From Helopsaltes ochotensis (taxonomy: Eukaryota > Chordata > Aves > Passeriformes > Locustellidae): DNA of 64,000 nt. Positions 35,001 through 50,000 of this stretch are shown piece by piece. The position numbers and the translations under genes are program-made. The notes below the pieces were generated by a model. That model was not told the DNA's origin. It ran no database searches and worked only from the letters and a program-made list of their open reading frames with translations. Location: assembly GCA_013400155.1 (NCBI GenBank), contig VXBM01000134.1, positions 800,349 through 864,348 of the forward strand, read 5' to 3'. Position 1 is the stretch's first letter. The number at the start of each line of letters is the position of its first letter.

Positions 35001-38000
35001 TAAATATCTCACTCTGCACCGTGGATAATTTCTGTTATTACCCATAGAGAGTTCTGTGAAAATCTGTTAAAATCAACAGATATTTTATAAGCCATTGTAT
35101 GGTAAAAATTTATGGCTGCGTATCTAACAAGTTCCTATATTTACAGCTTCTCTTTGTACCTGGATTTAATTTAGTTCCAATAATCCGTAGCAAAGGCTTA
35201 CTCACTGTAACTTGTAACAGCTCTGGTTCCAATGTAAATAATCCTAGAAGGCAGTTGGTCCAACACTGAATCAAAAATTATCCCCAAGGAAATTCAGACT
35301 GAAGTAGTCTCCATAATAAAAAATCTTCTGGCTGATTCTGTCTGACCAGTGTCACAGCAGGGTTCTGGGATGTCCCTAATATGACCCAAATGTTACATAG
35401 TTGGAGAGGAGCATGGATTACTTCACCCAGAGCTGGTCTTTGGCTGTGATCTTGGAGAGTCAGGGGTTTACTGACTCCATCTGGACTTTGTAGCACCCAG
35501 AAACTTCTTCATAAGAAAGAATTCACACCTCGGTGATACGGCATGAATTGATAATTATCTTAGGGATGTAACTGAAAAAGAGATGAAAAAGTTGTGTTCC
35601 ACATTCAGTAATTTCTGATAACATGATGTGCAGTCCTGGCTTGTTATATCACCTCATGTATTGATATGCAGGGATTTTCTTTTGACTATGTAACAATACA
35701 GATCATAAATACATTATATAAATTACATAATATGTGTAAGAAAAATACAGATGTATCTGCTGTGAATTTACTGAGCCTTCTCAGAGTTATGTCAGAATGG
35801 ATGCCAGACATCAGGAGGAATAAGTGCCTTTCCCTGGGCTGTATTCAGGAGACAAGAGGCTTTCTTGTTGCAAGTCTGCTAATGGCAGAAAAGAAATCAT
35901 TGTACGAGGGCTGCTCAGTCATCTGGTGAAGATATCTGCTGCTCAGCTTTTGAACCTTGAAGACTGTAGATTTTGGTATTTCCCTTCATTCACCTGAGGC
36001 CCCTACCCCCCAGCAGGAGTATCAATCACAGGAAACCAGGCAGCCTGTACTGTTGAAATCATCAAAGCCATTCCTTGTTGTGGTCACCTCTAATCTGCTC
36101 AAGGTTTCCTAGCCCCATGTGTGTTTAATGAACAAATGAGTACATTTGTTTAGAATCAAAACAACAGACTACATATTGTGTGCTGGAGTGGCAGGACAGT
36201 GATTAATCAAATTCCTCAGGCTGCAAACTGACAGGGATTTTTTTTTTTTTTAAATTCCCACAGACCTCCTGAAGGGGAGAAATGAAGAGCTGAAACCAGA
36301 CCATTACCTCCGCAAAAGCCCCTCCCTGGAATCCCTGAGCAAACCCCCGATGGCCTTCAGCAGCAGGATGCTTTCCTCTACCTCCAGCTGCTTGAAACCC
36401 CAAAGCAAACTCAGGTATCAGCCCAGTTTCCTGGGAAAAACAGGACAGACCAGCAGCATTACCTGGCTCCAAGATAAATATTTTAATCTGGAGCACCCTG
36501 TCTCCAGAGCAGACTCTGCTGGCTGGTCTTCGGGAATTACCAGGCTCTGTTAGATCCAGATATGAGAATTCAGATTGTAAGGATCACAGTTATCTGTAAA
36601 ATGGGAAATGAGGATAGCAAGCTTTCAGGAGCCACTGAGTTGTACACAAGAATTCCATCATGTGTACATGTGGTCAGCCCTCATTATCTTAGTGTCATTT
36701 TGCATATTGTGGTGAGTTAAAAACCAGAGCCTCAGAGACACCGAAGGAAATTGGACACAATTTTCTTGTCTCTTGAGAAAAAGCATATATTTTCCTCTTA
36801 TCTCCACTGTTATTTCTACCAGTAGAAGCTGTAGAGTGGAGACAATGTGGGTGTTTAGATTGTTGGCCTTTAAACGTCCTCAGCTTTCACATCTTTCATT
36901 TTATTCAAGAACTTGTTTTGCAGCAGCTCAGCTGGGTGTGAATTTACTGTAACAGATTCTTTAGGCACTTTCTTTCGATTTTACACCTAAATACTAGTTT
37001 TCAATATATAAAAGAAAATGATTGCTTGAAAGTTGTATGAGTAAAGCTGATGAAAATAATAGCAGAAATGTTTGGTTAACACACACCACTGGATATCCAC
37101 AGGTTCTCTTTTTTTCAGTTCTTGATGTGAAGTGACACCATCTGAATTTACCTCGTGTAAAGGAAAATACTAAATTCAAGCTCCAAAACCTATTTCAGTT
37201 TGGTTTATATTTGTGTTCTGCCATTCTGCTTTGTCATACAGATATTATTTACACACTGGTAAAAATTAAAGAGATTTCAAGTGTATTTACTGTCTTCTCC
37301 CTTCTTCCCTGGCTTAGTGTGGAGAGGAAGGACCCCCTGGCAGCCCTGGCTCGGGAGTACGGGGGTTCCAAGAGGAATGCTTTGTTGAAATGGTGCCAAA
37401 AGAAGACTGAAGGTTACCAGGTAAGAGAGTAGGTACCTTTTTACTTCAATCACTTTCCTGTAGTAAGCAGTGACTTCAAAGAAATATGAATATTACTGTA
37501 TGTTGGTTTTTGTATGTTTACTTTTATGGGCTGTTGCCATCCTCTTCCTTCAGATTTCTTTAACACTGCAGTCCCCAATATTGTGTTGTCATAGGTAATT
37601 TGTGTACAAACCCCAAAATATTTATTGCACTAAAGGTTGCTGAAGCTGAGAAACAGAGTGTGTATGTGCACCAGCCTCAATTTAGCATCAGTTTTTGAAA
37701 GTACATTCTAATATTTTTTTCTGTAGTCTTCTGTGGGCAGTACATTATTGTGTGAGTTTTTTCTCCAGTCCTGTCTGCAAAGCTAAAGGAATATTTCATT
37801 GTGTGGCCTTGACCAAATGAGGTTTGCAGCTTGGTTTTACAAAGACTGCCTGAGACTCTCATTTCTTTGCAGAGTGATTTTCACTGTTAAATCAGGGGTA
37901 ATGGTTTGTCCAGGTCTTGCATGGCCATTGCTTCTCTGGCTCGTGTTGGTGTCCAGTTGAGTTAAGCCTTGGGTTCTGCAAGGAAGGCAGTTACAGACAA

Positions 38001-41000
38001 TATTTCATCCTGTGGTGGATGCTGGATGTGCAGGAAAGTCTTGGTTTGGTATAATGTTGGGAGTTTTCTTTCTTAGGAATAGTATTGTTTGTTACTTAGA
38101 GCAGAAGACAAAAGCAGTTATCACCACATGATGTGCACCCTGGAGCAAGTCTCTAATAAAAGCAGACTCCATCTTTTAAAGTCAATAATAGGGTTTTTTT
38201 TTTTCTTCCCAAGCAGCTCTTTATGAAGCATCAGCTGCAGAGTGCAAGAGTTTGGAAGAGAGGACAGTAGCTTTCCTTTCAGTTGTTTCTTAGCACTGGT
38301 GTGTTCATCTGGCTTGCAGCAATTTCCCAGAAGGAAGGTGTAGGAGACAGCTCCTGACTTCAGACACAGCTTAGAAAGAATAAGCCAGGGTTAGTGTTTA
38401 GCCTCCAGTTGTGTGATAATGCCTCAAAGGCTTCAGTGCTGGCCCGTGATATTGTGTGTTCTGTGCTGTGTTGGTTTCTTTTATATCTCCTCTACTAAAA
38501 TTCTCCTGGGCTTGGATTTGAAAGTATGTGGGAAGATTCCCACGCAGTCCTCAGAAAACAATGAAACACAACTTTTCCAAGTCTAACTTCTGTTAAGCCA
38601 GCAAACCCATCTCTCAAGTAACGCTTTCTCCTGGCAGTGCTGCCCTTTTTTGTTTGAAATGGCACCTAAGAGGAGCTTCCTTCCCTCTTAGAACACTCTA
38701 ACTCTGATGAGGTCACTGTTAGAAGTGTTCTCTGAGCATCAGCCTGTAGGTTTTTTCTCTGGTTTACACCCAAGTTGAACTAAATGTATTGCTTTTAGAA
38801 ACAAAGGATGTTTCTTTGCAAATACAGAGGCCTGTGTGATGTCTCAGGGTAGATATTGAAGTCAGAAGAACCAAAGCACAATCACAATATTGATTTATGG
38901 TGAGAGTTTGTCCTCTCTATCTTCACTGCTTTATTTAGAGGGATTCTCTCTTGCACATTCTTCCTCAGCTTCTCATTCCCATTGCACTCTTTGCTGTGCA
39001 TTCACTAACTTGTCATGAACTTGATTTTCCCAGACCCTTGCTGATGTTAAGCTCCACAGGGAGTTTTTATCATTCTTGAGTACAAGAAATGGAGTAAAGA
39101 ACGTCATCCTCCTTCCTGCCTCAGCCACTGCAAGGGTGGAATGAGGTAATGAAGTGCACAGAGCAGAACCCTGATGACGTGCATGGCTTCTTTTCCAGAG
39201 ATAACACCCCTGTCTGTGAGGCATCATCTCTGCAAATTCCAGGATAATCTGTCATGTCGTTCCTCACATGAAGGCCAGAACCAGGGAGAAGTTTGGATGC
39301 AAACTCTTTTCAGCCCTGTGACACAGCAGAATGAGAGCATAAAAAACTTGCTGCTCGGCTGCCTAACTTCTCTTTTTGGTGGCAAAACGTGTGATAGCAG
39401 TTCCTCATCTGAGCTGGGAGGGAAGAGGGGGATTCCTTTCTGTTTAAATTGTGATTTCATTAAGCAGTATGAGCAAAATGGATTAGAATAATTGATACTC
39501 TTGGTAGCAGCTACTCCCCATGTCCCAGATTGCCTGAGGAAAGCTGGATGAGTGACCCAGGAAGGTATCTGGGGATGAGACCTAGGGACCAGCACACAAG
39601 ATTCCACTTTTTAAATGCTTTAATTCATACAAAACTGAGGCTGTAGATGGAATTTTTCATCCTGCTTCTGGCAAATATATAAAAATCATTTAGTTTAGCT
39701 TAGTTTGAGATCAAGTCCAACCATAAGCTCTCCTTGCATGGACTACAGTGGGAACATTCCCTGGCTTTGAACTTCAGCGTGTTCCCCAGGAGGCAATCTC
39801 GTAAAACAAACCAGGGACACTGAGGGGAGCTGGGGGAAGTGCAGCACAAATTAGCAGTGGCCTGGAGAGTTTTGTTTGCTTTTTAAAAAAAGAAATTGCA
39901 TGAGTTTACAGTAACTGAGGGGAAACATGAAAGCATCTGTTTCTGTAACTGGCTATGGCAATTCTAAGATCCTTATTTAAACAGTGATTTGATATCAGAA
40001 AGATATGCATACTAAGAAAAAAATATTAAGAACATGAAAACAGAATCACTAGAGTGAAAATAAAGTGGGAGTTCAGTTTAATGACTAGGAGAAAAGAATG
40101 TGAGAGTGGGATTGCATAAACTGTGGCACGATTTATGATATTATTTCAGTTGTCATGTTTTGGTGCCCAGATGAATGTTATCTGGTATTTTGGCCATTGA
40201 TTCTGAATAACTGTGCTGGGGAGGTACTAAAAAGTCTCAGCAGTAACAAGAATTGTGGTGAAATCAGGCTTTGGGCTCAGTGTCTTTGTGCAAAACGTCC
40301 TGATGGAAAATCTGCACCTTAAAAAACCAAACCTAATGCATGGTTCCCTGTAAGAATTGTGCACTGGGAGAGGCTCTCAGGCTGTTCCTCCTGCCTCTCT
40401 GAGTTCATTGACATCATGGTGTGTAATGTAGGGCCATGAGGTGACCAGGCTTGAGAAATGCTTTTGTGGCTCTGGAAATCATTTACCACAAATCCTTCAA
40501 ACCACAAAGCCTGCTGAGAGTAAGCTATTTGTGTTAAAATAGCTTTTTCTCTGTTGTCTTGTGGGTTTTTTTTCATCTGTTTAAAAAGATGAGACATCCT
40601 AGCAGCAGTGTGAAGCAGGAATTGGGTGCCTCTTTTCTGACAGGCTCAGTTCCTGTGAGCTGGAACTCCTGGAAGCTGCTGAGAGTCATTCTTGTTGCAT
40701 TATCACCTTCCATAATCATGTCATTAGTGACTGTGGTGTCATTTAAGTGCCCTGATTCTCTTTGCTCTCTGTGGAGACCATTTGTCAAGGGGCCAAACCT
40801 CTCTAGATTAAAGTCTATTGCTATTCACAGATGTATTGTGAAAACACAGAACTTTGAGAGGCTCTTAACCCATGATCATTAGAATTGAAGATTATTGTTT
40901 CTGCCACACATGCTCTCTCTAGAGAGGAGAAGGAATTGCCACCATGTTAATGAATATGGAACTATTTTCATGCTCTTTTCAACCACTACACACCCTTCCT

Positions 41001-44000
41001 GTGGCCCAGAGGAAAAGAGGATCTGAGACTGGCTCTTTCCTCCAGTACATTTTTGTGGTTATTTTTTTGTTCAAAGTTTGGTTTAACGGGACCTATTTGG
41101 GATCCCCCACTTGTTCAAGATCCACCATCTCTTACAGTAAAGCTGTGTGGTGGTTTTAAGCAGAGGAATGCTAAATAGGAGCAGACAGGGAATGTCCTAG
41201 AACTGGGAAAGGGAAGTGGCAGCTGTACCTCTGAAAGTGTTTGTATTTCATGTGTTCTTGACCTGAGCTTTCAAGCCATTGCATGGTATCACCTCCCTGA
41301 CTGTGTCAGTGCATCAGCCGTGGATCAAGGCAGCTCTTCATGGAGCAGAGATACAAAAGCTTAGGGAGAAAAATAAAGCTGTTGCAGTATTTGCTGTTTG
41401 TCAAGTAATTACAGCAAGAGTCTGCTCGACTGGTGGTTTGGCAGTGGATGTAATATAAAGCTCTTTATCCTTTTGTGTTCAATTTAAACTCAGACTAATA
41501 CCAGCTTTTTGTTTACGAATATGTGGCTTTTTCTCACAGGAATTTGCATTCCTTCTGTCTTTATGCTAGGCAGTATTTCCTCCAAATTGTCTTTGTTTTC
41601 AAGCCCTATTCCATGCTGTTAGCCCCTGCTTTTTCTGATGCTTTTTTGGCTGGTTTGCTGGCTGGAAGAGATCCAGCACGGATTAAGTGTGACCCAAAGA
41701 TGCACAAAGATGGACATAATATATTCCCTTTGGTCAGGTGGTCGTGGGACCGTTCTCCTTTGGGAGATGGACTGTGCTGGGACACACAGCCAGGATGGCA
41801 ATTTTTGGACTGCTGATGCATCAAGCAGGTGCATTCCTGGGGCTGCACTTTCCTGCTTTATAGAAGATCTCAAAGCTCCTCCATGGCCAGTTGTACTTTA
41901 TCACATCCATGTTTGTAGGTTTTTCTTCCTAATTCTGGAAAATAAGGGCTGTGTTTAGAAACAAGAAGTCTGTTACTTCTTTGTGTGTCATCACTGTGAG
42001 GAGTTTACATTGTCTACTTAAGCATTAAGCTTTTCTAATTGTCAGTTGAGCACTTTACCTCACTAGCATCATCTTGGACTGCAGAGAGTAAACAGAGCTG
42101 TATAAATAATGTAAAAAGAAAATAATTATTTATATATATATATATGTATAAAATATATATAAATGCTACCATAATCCTCGAGGTTGGTACTCAGGCTGGC
42201 AGTTCCAGCAAAGTTGATTCTTCACCAGAGTTAGAGCTGAATGTGAAAAAAAACCCAGGATCAACCCTCTGAACCTGGTCAGAATGTAATACCTGTGGCT
42301 TGGCTCACTCAGACACTTCCTTTGACACATTATATAATGGTTTCAAACTTAGATTTAAAGCCTTGAGAACCCCAGCACAGCTGTGCCTTGTCCTGAGGAA
42401 ATACAGGAGAGAACCCAGTGGTTTCTTAATCACCAGCTGGGCACTTCCTACATTACATTGTGTGTTTGTGTCAGCAAGTAGCCTAAAAGTGTTTCAGTGC
42501 GTTCCCAAATTGTGCCAATCTCTCTCTCTCAGGTTTCTGTCTAAACTAACCAGGTTTCTATCTAAATATTTCACTGGTCAAGAGAAGGAGGTAGGCAGTG
42601 GCGTTGCCTCATTCAGCAGCAACACTGAGGAGCAGATGAACAGGTTCACTTTTCTAAGCAAGGAACTAAATCCCATCTGCTGTCCTGCACAGTTTATGTG
42701 CAGCCTGGAAAGGCTGGAATTCCCACAGTACTGTGGTCTTGTGAAGATTAACAGCAAAACAAACAACTCCTGGGCTGTGAGATGTGGGTGAAGAAAAAAC
42801 ACTGCACAAAACCCTGCCAGATTTGCATGGCAGCCATCCTTTCATTCTGAGCAGCATTCATGGCAGAGTCTCTGCTCTGGGCAGGAGATTTCCCTGGTGC
42901 CACACCAACCTGTGTGCCTGAGATCAGAGCCTGCTGAGCCAGGAGGGAAAAGCCTCAAGTCACACCAGTAACGCAGTCAGCTTTGCTCTGGTGGACAATG
43001 ACACGTCCCCTGAAGTCCCAGCAGCAGCCCTTCTGCTCTGAGAGGTTGCACAAGTTTGCAGAGCTCTGTGTCCACAGCACTTGTCGCATTTTGACATTTA
43101 GAAGCAGGATATATGAGCCATGGGTTTTTCCCAGGAAGTTATTAGTATATTCTGTGAGCTTCTGAGAAATGGATGAAATTTCTGGCTCTCTCTGTGTAAA
43201 GAGCCTGATCTTTGAGGAGGAGGAGGATGTTGACTTTTCCTATCTGTACAAAAGTTGAAAGGAGTTTTGCTAGTAGCTCTTGAGATTATCCTGTGTTTAA
43301 AAAATCGACAATATGTTGGTTAGGAATTTTGCTCCCAAGTCTCCCATGGACCATATTTGTGATCTTAGTAGTCTTAGATTATAGCATTCCCTTGATCTTC
43401 CTAGCAGTTAAAATATAGATCACAGAATCATAATAATTGAATATAAACTTTAGTAATATCTGGAAAGATGCTTTGATAAAAAGGGCAACCTTAAGAGATT
43501 TTAATTCATGAAAATGCAGGCTTGAAAATGTCTAGTCCCGATTTTCTTTGCAGAATCAGAGACTGCTGGCCAGAGCCTGCTGAGGAAGTAGGAAAAAGCA
43601 TTATTTTCCTAAACAAAAATACTTATGGCTGAATGTGTTCATGCAGTTTCTCTGTATGTCCCAGCTGGACCCAGGGTTGCTGTCTGGAATTAAAATGCAG
43701 CAGCCAAGTCCCAGCATGTGAGGAGTAACCAGGTTGATTACCAAGGTCATCACACCCTTTCTCAGTGATGCCAGTGCATGAGCGTGCTTCTCCAGTGGAG
43801 CTAAATAACTTGGGCCAAGCTCTACCTTTTTTCACACATAGGGCTTTATCCTGTAAACAAACACAAGTCTCTTGATTGGAGGGGTAAAATAAATGCAGCT
43901 CTCTCATGCGTAGCTTTCTATCCTGCTGGGTGATTTTAAAAATAGCATTTACATTCTGTCCATCCCAAAGTCCAAGACACTTCCCTTGTGTTGCCTGGCT

Positions 44001-47000
44001 GCACTGACAATCGGTGAAAGCCCTGAACTGGTTGGTCACCAGCTGGAGCAGCTCCAAACTGGGCATTTCACTGGCAGGCAGCTGGGCCCTGCTGCTGCCT
44101 CACCAGTAACCTTTGCTGCTGGGACCCCTCCCCACCTTGTTTCCATCCTCCACCCTGAGCCTGCTGCAGTCTGCAGCCTGTCCCTCCACCCAGGAATTCC
44201 AGGACATGCCTAATCTCTGAATTCTCTATAGAGATAATTAGAAAGAGCTGTGGGAGCAGCCAGTGTGGTCATTAGCAATTCTGCACCAGGGCTCCAGGCA
44301 GGAAGTAGCTGTGCTGCTGTCTTGGACACAGAGTGGAGCTAATTCCTCCCCCTCTCTGTCCCTCCCCTCTTCCCCAGAGTGTCTGTGTGGTCCTTGAGTT
44401 GTGCTGCTGCATCTTCCCTGCTGCAGCCTTGGGAACGAAGGGACACAGCCCAGTCTGATCCTCTCTGTGCCATTCAGCACTGGTGTCATTTACAGGGGCT
44501 GGTGAGAAAAGCGATGGAAGTGGCGGTTGTGTGGCAAGCAGGGAGTTGCCTTCCAGCAAGGGAGCACAGCAAGGGGAATTTAGGCTGAAAAGAGACATGC
44601 AGAGCAAAACCCAGAACTCATCGGTGTCTAATGGGATTATAACAAGAGGGAGAGCTCCTTAGTCCCTGGTCTTGCTGTGTAATCCACCTCTGCCTCTGCA
44701 GACAGGACTGACTCCTGCTCTGTCTTCTCATGGACTGTGACTGGTGGAAATTACAGAAATACCAGTCACACTTGATAAATATCTCTTGTCACCATTACCT
44801 CATCTCTGAAATGATCCAGACACATCCATAAAATTGCTTCTGCTTAGACCATCTCTCATGTGGTTCTGTATGTTTAACAGCTCCCTGTGAACTTGGCTTT
44901 ATACATTCTCTCTCTCTCTTTCTCAATGCATAGCAATAAATTAAGACCCAAACTGAGGAATATGTACAAACCCCAAAAACCTTACTAACCTTTAGTGAGA
45001 CCTTTGAAGTAGGTGACTTTTAGTAATGAGGATGTTGTCATGGGGTTATTTGCATTCAAAACAAGTCAGATTATTTGCTAGGAAAGGTTCAAATTCATCC
45101 ACTGGGTGTTATATGCTGTGCCAGCAGCTACTCTCAGCCCTTGTTCAGAAGAACTTGTTTTCATTATAAAAAGTCAGTCTTTATATATAAAAGGAGCAAT
45201 GAAAGGCACCAGTAGAACTGTTTGGCTCCTTAGGCAGGTTGGTTACTCACTTGCAGGGATGGTTTCAGTGTCAGTAGGATCTTGCCTTGGAAGCAAAGGA
45301 AATGGGAGGCTACATAATTATCACATAATTATAACATTCACTACTAATTTATCACTATTTCTTGAACTGTCTCCTATTTGCTACTACTTTCACTTTTTTA
45401 TTCTCATGGAAACTTCAGTTATTTCAGCACCACCTCTCCCTTGTAACCACAATATCAGAACTAAGCTGCCTTGAAGAGGTCCTGAACCACAGGAAGAAAG
45501 AGCTGAGTTTTGAGAGTGCACAGATCGTTTTAGAATGGCTTTACAGTTTACTCTGAACAATGTCTGTAGGACAACTCCTGTCCTGATGAGCTTGTTTTAA
45601 ACACAGAATTTTAGAGAGCATAATTCCACCTATTCTTGCCAGTCTGCTTCAGGTAGGAAAGTTAATATAAGAAAATTGGATCTGCCTGACTTTTTGGTGC
45701 GTTCTCTTGTTTTTGAGACTGAAATAGTTGGGAGCTGAGACATCTTCGTGTAGGATGCATAATATCCTTTTAAAATTTCCTTTATTTAAATGTCTCTGCT
45801 CTATATGAATTCTGTAGCAAATTGATGTTTGATGCATTTCCAAAAAAAAAAAACCAAAAAACAAGCCATAAATCCTCTAATATCTTGTCTTTGCTAAAGG
45901 GCTCATTAATTCCCACTTACTGAAGCAAATGATGAATGGTAAACCTGGAGCAGCACCTGTGGCAGCAGTGGAGGAAGGAGCAAGCAGAACCAGAAAATGT
46001 GATGGGAAGCAGGGATTCTTTATAAAAGGAAATGCAGTAAATGGCATGACTTTTAAAGAGCTGGCATCAGGTCCTTTTCAGTTCCTAGTGCTGTTATGCC
46101 GTGATTTAACTGCATTTTCAGAGAGCATTTTGTGATCTGAGCTCTGCTGTTCCATGCATGTGTAATCAGCAATAAGATGTATGGCTAACTGACATGCTGA
46201 GAGGAGCATGAGAAATATGGATTATGGGATAGAATCACAACGTTTCAAAGAAATTTAAAGCAATTTTTATGGAGACTGCAGTTAGCTGGGCTGTTTGAAC
46301 CAGGCTTATTAATACAGGCTGGAGGATGGGAGGTCACCTGGCTTCCTTCCCAGTCCTGGCTACCCACTTAATCTCTGTACAACACACAGCATTGCTGTTT
46401 TGATTTCTTTTAATCAAAAGGCATTACTTTATTCTGTCTTCCATTTAAGAGAAAAAAAAGATTGGTAAGAGAATTTAGAGAGGTTCCTGGTAATAGAAGG
46501 ACTAAATGTGATGTACAAATCGCTTCAGACTTGCAGCTCCCCGTTGAAAATAGCTGTGTGCAATTGTCATCTGGGTGCACCCTGCAATTACAGAAGAATC
46601 CAGGCAGCCTTTAATTTCAGGCATTCATGCCTTTCATCCCTGTTAACTGGACCTGACCACACTTCTCATTCACCCATAGTTGCAGTAGATTGCCCAGATG
46701 TTTCATATCTTTGCTGGAGCATTTCAGATGAACTAGAGTGTTTTGTTTGTTCAGAAGGGTCTGTCATGCTCAGAGGAGCCATCCTTCCCTCGTGTTGCTT
46801 CTTAGGAAGAACTTCTTGGGAAGTGCTTAGAACTTGCCCAGAGAGAGCCTGAAGATTCCTTTGACTAGAACCTCTTTGGCTGAGCCCTGTTAACCTGGCC
46901 CCAGCCAGTTAGGGTATAATAAATCATATTTGATCTGCAGTTTCATGCAGCTGTTGTTAAAGATGGGTGGGTTTGGGTGCTCTTTGGAAGTTGCCTGTCA

Positions 47001-50000
47001 AAGTACCTTGATCCATTTTGCATTGGAAAGGTCACAGTTCAGATGTGCAGAGCTGTAGCTTCTGTTCAGACATGTGTTTAAATATATCCACATAAAACCA
47101 CGGAGGTGTTCAAGAGGAGCTGTGGATGCCTGGGTAGTGATGAGCTGGAGGAGGCTGAGCCATTTGAGGGAGAGCTGCTCTTAAAAACAAGGCAGTTCCC
47201 TTTTATTTATTCAATAGATTTATTTTGAAGTGTTTATCTTGTGTCCTGCAGGGGCTGAACCTCCATGATCAGCCACTCTGGCAGGTTCCTGGTGTGCCAT
47301 TCCATACCAAGAACTTGGGAGAGGCAGGAGGGGAGGGTGGGAATAATGATGCTCAGGTTGTATTTCTTGCAGTCTTTCTTCCTCAGAGTTCTGGGCTAGC
47401 TTCAAGCTGGTTCATGTCTGTAACTGATAGTTCTGGGTCTCAGGGAGAAAATGATGACTCAGAGAGCCTTTGCTGTGGGCACAGTGACACATGCATGGTG
47501 GGAATATCTTGTTATCAGGAATTTAACATACTCAGACTGTAATGGGGAGTGCATGATGTCATTGTTGCTTTTTGCTTGGAGTCAAAGATCAAGTGAAATC
47601 TAATGGGGCGGTGTTTCTTTCCTCAGACAAACAAAGAATTGTTTTTAGTGAGAACAGATCACACAGATTTCCCTGGGTGTCTTTACCGGGGCGCTCCGAG
47701 GGCTCTGTTATCTGCAGGAAAGGTCCTGTTCCCAGGATGGGGTCTAAGGTCAATCACTTCCAGGTGTTTTGTGTCTTTTAGGCTTGACCTGACACTAATA
47801 TCCTAGACTGTACATTTGTTATCCAAATAACATTGCCTGGGTATTTCTTTTCTTTTTTTTAATTTTACTTTAAAGTTCATAGAAACACTGTACTGGGCAC
47901 TTTGGTACTTTGATGGCTGTGCTCCCTGGTGTGCTTCCAGACCCCAGACTCTGAACATTCCCAGTGCATTGTAGAGGAGTTCACTTGTGAGCTTGAAGAG
48001 AATTGAGTGTTTTCACTGATAGGTGACACTGCAGGAGTGCTGAGGACAGGCCCTGGGGTACCAGTGACCACACGATGTACTGTCACCATATGACAGCAAT
48101 TTTTTTCCACCCTTCCTGGTGAATGCTGCTACTCAGTTTGATCAGAATCCCTACTCCATTTTCCCATTTCTCCCTGCACTCATTCTGATGCTTCATCTTC
48201 CCCCTGAGTGGTGCCATCCTTTCTGGGTGTCTCATGAGTGCAGTTTTTCCAGAGCTTGGGGTGGGGGTTCTGCTGTGAGCACAGTGGGACACAGAAATCA
48301 CAGAAATGCAGCTTGGGGCTGTGCATTAACAACCAGCATGGACACAAATAGTTCCATATATTCAGGGGCTGTGTGCTGGGGAATAGGGAGAGAGGTGTGG
48401 CAGCAAGACTGAGACGGCTTCTGCTGCCAAAATAATCAAGAGAAGGGAATAGTTTCCGAGGTGTTCATTCCCTAAATTGTTTTCCTTTTTTTTTTTTTAA
48501 TGGCTTCAGGGGAGCCAGAGATCTTCCGAGAAATCGGAGTTGTCTCTATTTTGACTTAATTCCTCTTGGTGTGGTGGAGTGGGGAGGTACTACAAATAAA
48601 GCTGCAGTGTAGCAAAACACAGATCGCTTTTCGTTTACCATGTCCTTATATCCCAAACTGAAAACTATCTAAAACAGAAGCCAAGAGAGGGGTTTGTACT
48701 GTGTATGAAATGGAAATGCATTTGTTTAAAGAAAAAAAAAACAACCCAAAATTCATTGATTCTTGTTAGATGTAAAAATGGAACTAAATGGGCTTGAGTA
48801 TGCCTAGGTATTTTTATTGTACTGTGAACTGTACAGCTGGGCTGAACCTTTGAATGTTCGTTTTAGGTTTGCATTTAGGACAAAAATTCAGATTTGAGTT
48901 CGTTTTGGCTGTTGATTGTGGCAAACCACTTTGCAACAGATTTCATCTGTGGTTCAAATATGGTCAGCAGAACCCCATCCTTGAACTTTTGCTTGTTTGT
49001 AAGACTTAAATCCAAAAGTTACTGAGGACGACTGGCTGGACAGCACTGTTGGGGAGGTGATGTAGATATGAGTACTTCTTATGTGTAGATATACTGTAAT
49101 TTGGGAAGAGGAGAAGAGTTTTAGGTGTATTTAAAATTATAAAGGTAAGTAAAATCATTAAACTGATTCTGGAGAGTGAAATACTGTGTGAAGGAGCAGT
49201 TTTGTATCTCCCATGTCTCATAATATCGTCATGAAAATGAGGATAGATAGAAACAAGCCTTGCCTTTTTGTCTGGTCCTGTTGCTTAACTAAGGCTCTGT
49301 TTGTTCCTGTTTCCATGGCCTTTGGGAACGGGGTGGAACAACCTCCATTTTCCATTTCTATCCTAGAGTATAAAATGAGAATATTGGCATTTGATGATAG
49401 GCTATTTGCTGATAAAACATATTGGCCTCAGTAAAAACACTTCTGTAACTTGGCAGTCAGTCCTTTCCCACTAACTGCAGATTGATAAATAGAAAGGAAC
49501 TTGTTTGTCTAAAACTTCAAGAAAGCAGAATAATCCAGCTCAGCCAATTCCATACAGACAAAGTTGGACTTCCATGTTGCAACTTTATGGAATAGGCAGT
49601 GCCAAGGCAGCTTTCAGAGCAAATTTTTTTTTTTTTCTTGTGACGCTGTTCAGCCTCATTTTTGTATTATCTCCACTGACAGATGTTAATAGAGCCCAGC
49701 ACAACGTGGTGGCTGGTGCAATGTGGGGATGTCAGCTGCTTTCTGAGCCCATTAGAGTTGCAGATTTATTACAGCCAAAGTATTTTAACCTGAAATATTC
49801 TCTACTGCTTCAATTTGAGTCATGTTTGGTTATGGACGTTTATTACTAATTGGAAATCCTGTCTGACTGGACCAAGTCCAGGTTGGATAACTAATCAGCG
49901 AGGCATCAGAAGCAAGGAGCACGTGCTGAAATAATTCCTGTCTGGTTTTTAGTGTGTCTGCATCGGCTGCTGTATGAGAGATGCAGTAAAAGCCTTCTCT

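Noticed and set aside
42129..42163. AT-rich run as a replication origin or regulatory element
   Set aside because: It is an ordinary short microsatellite in an intron; nothing around it suggests a function.
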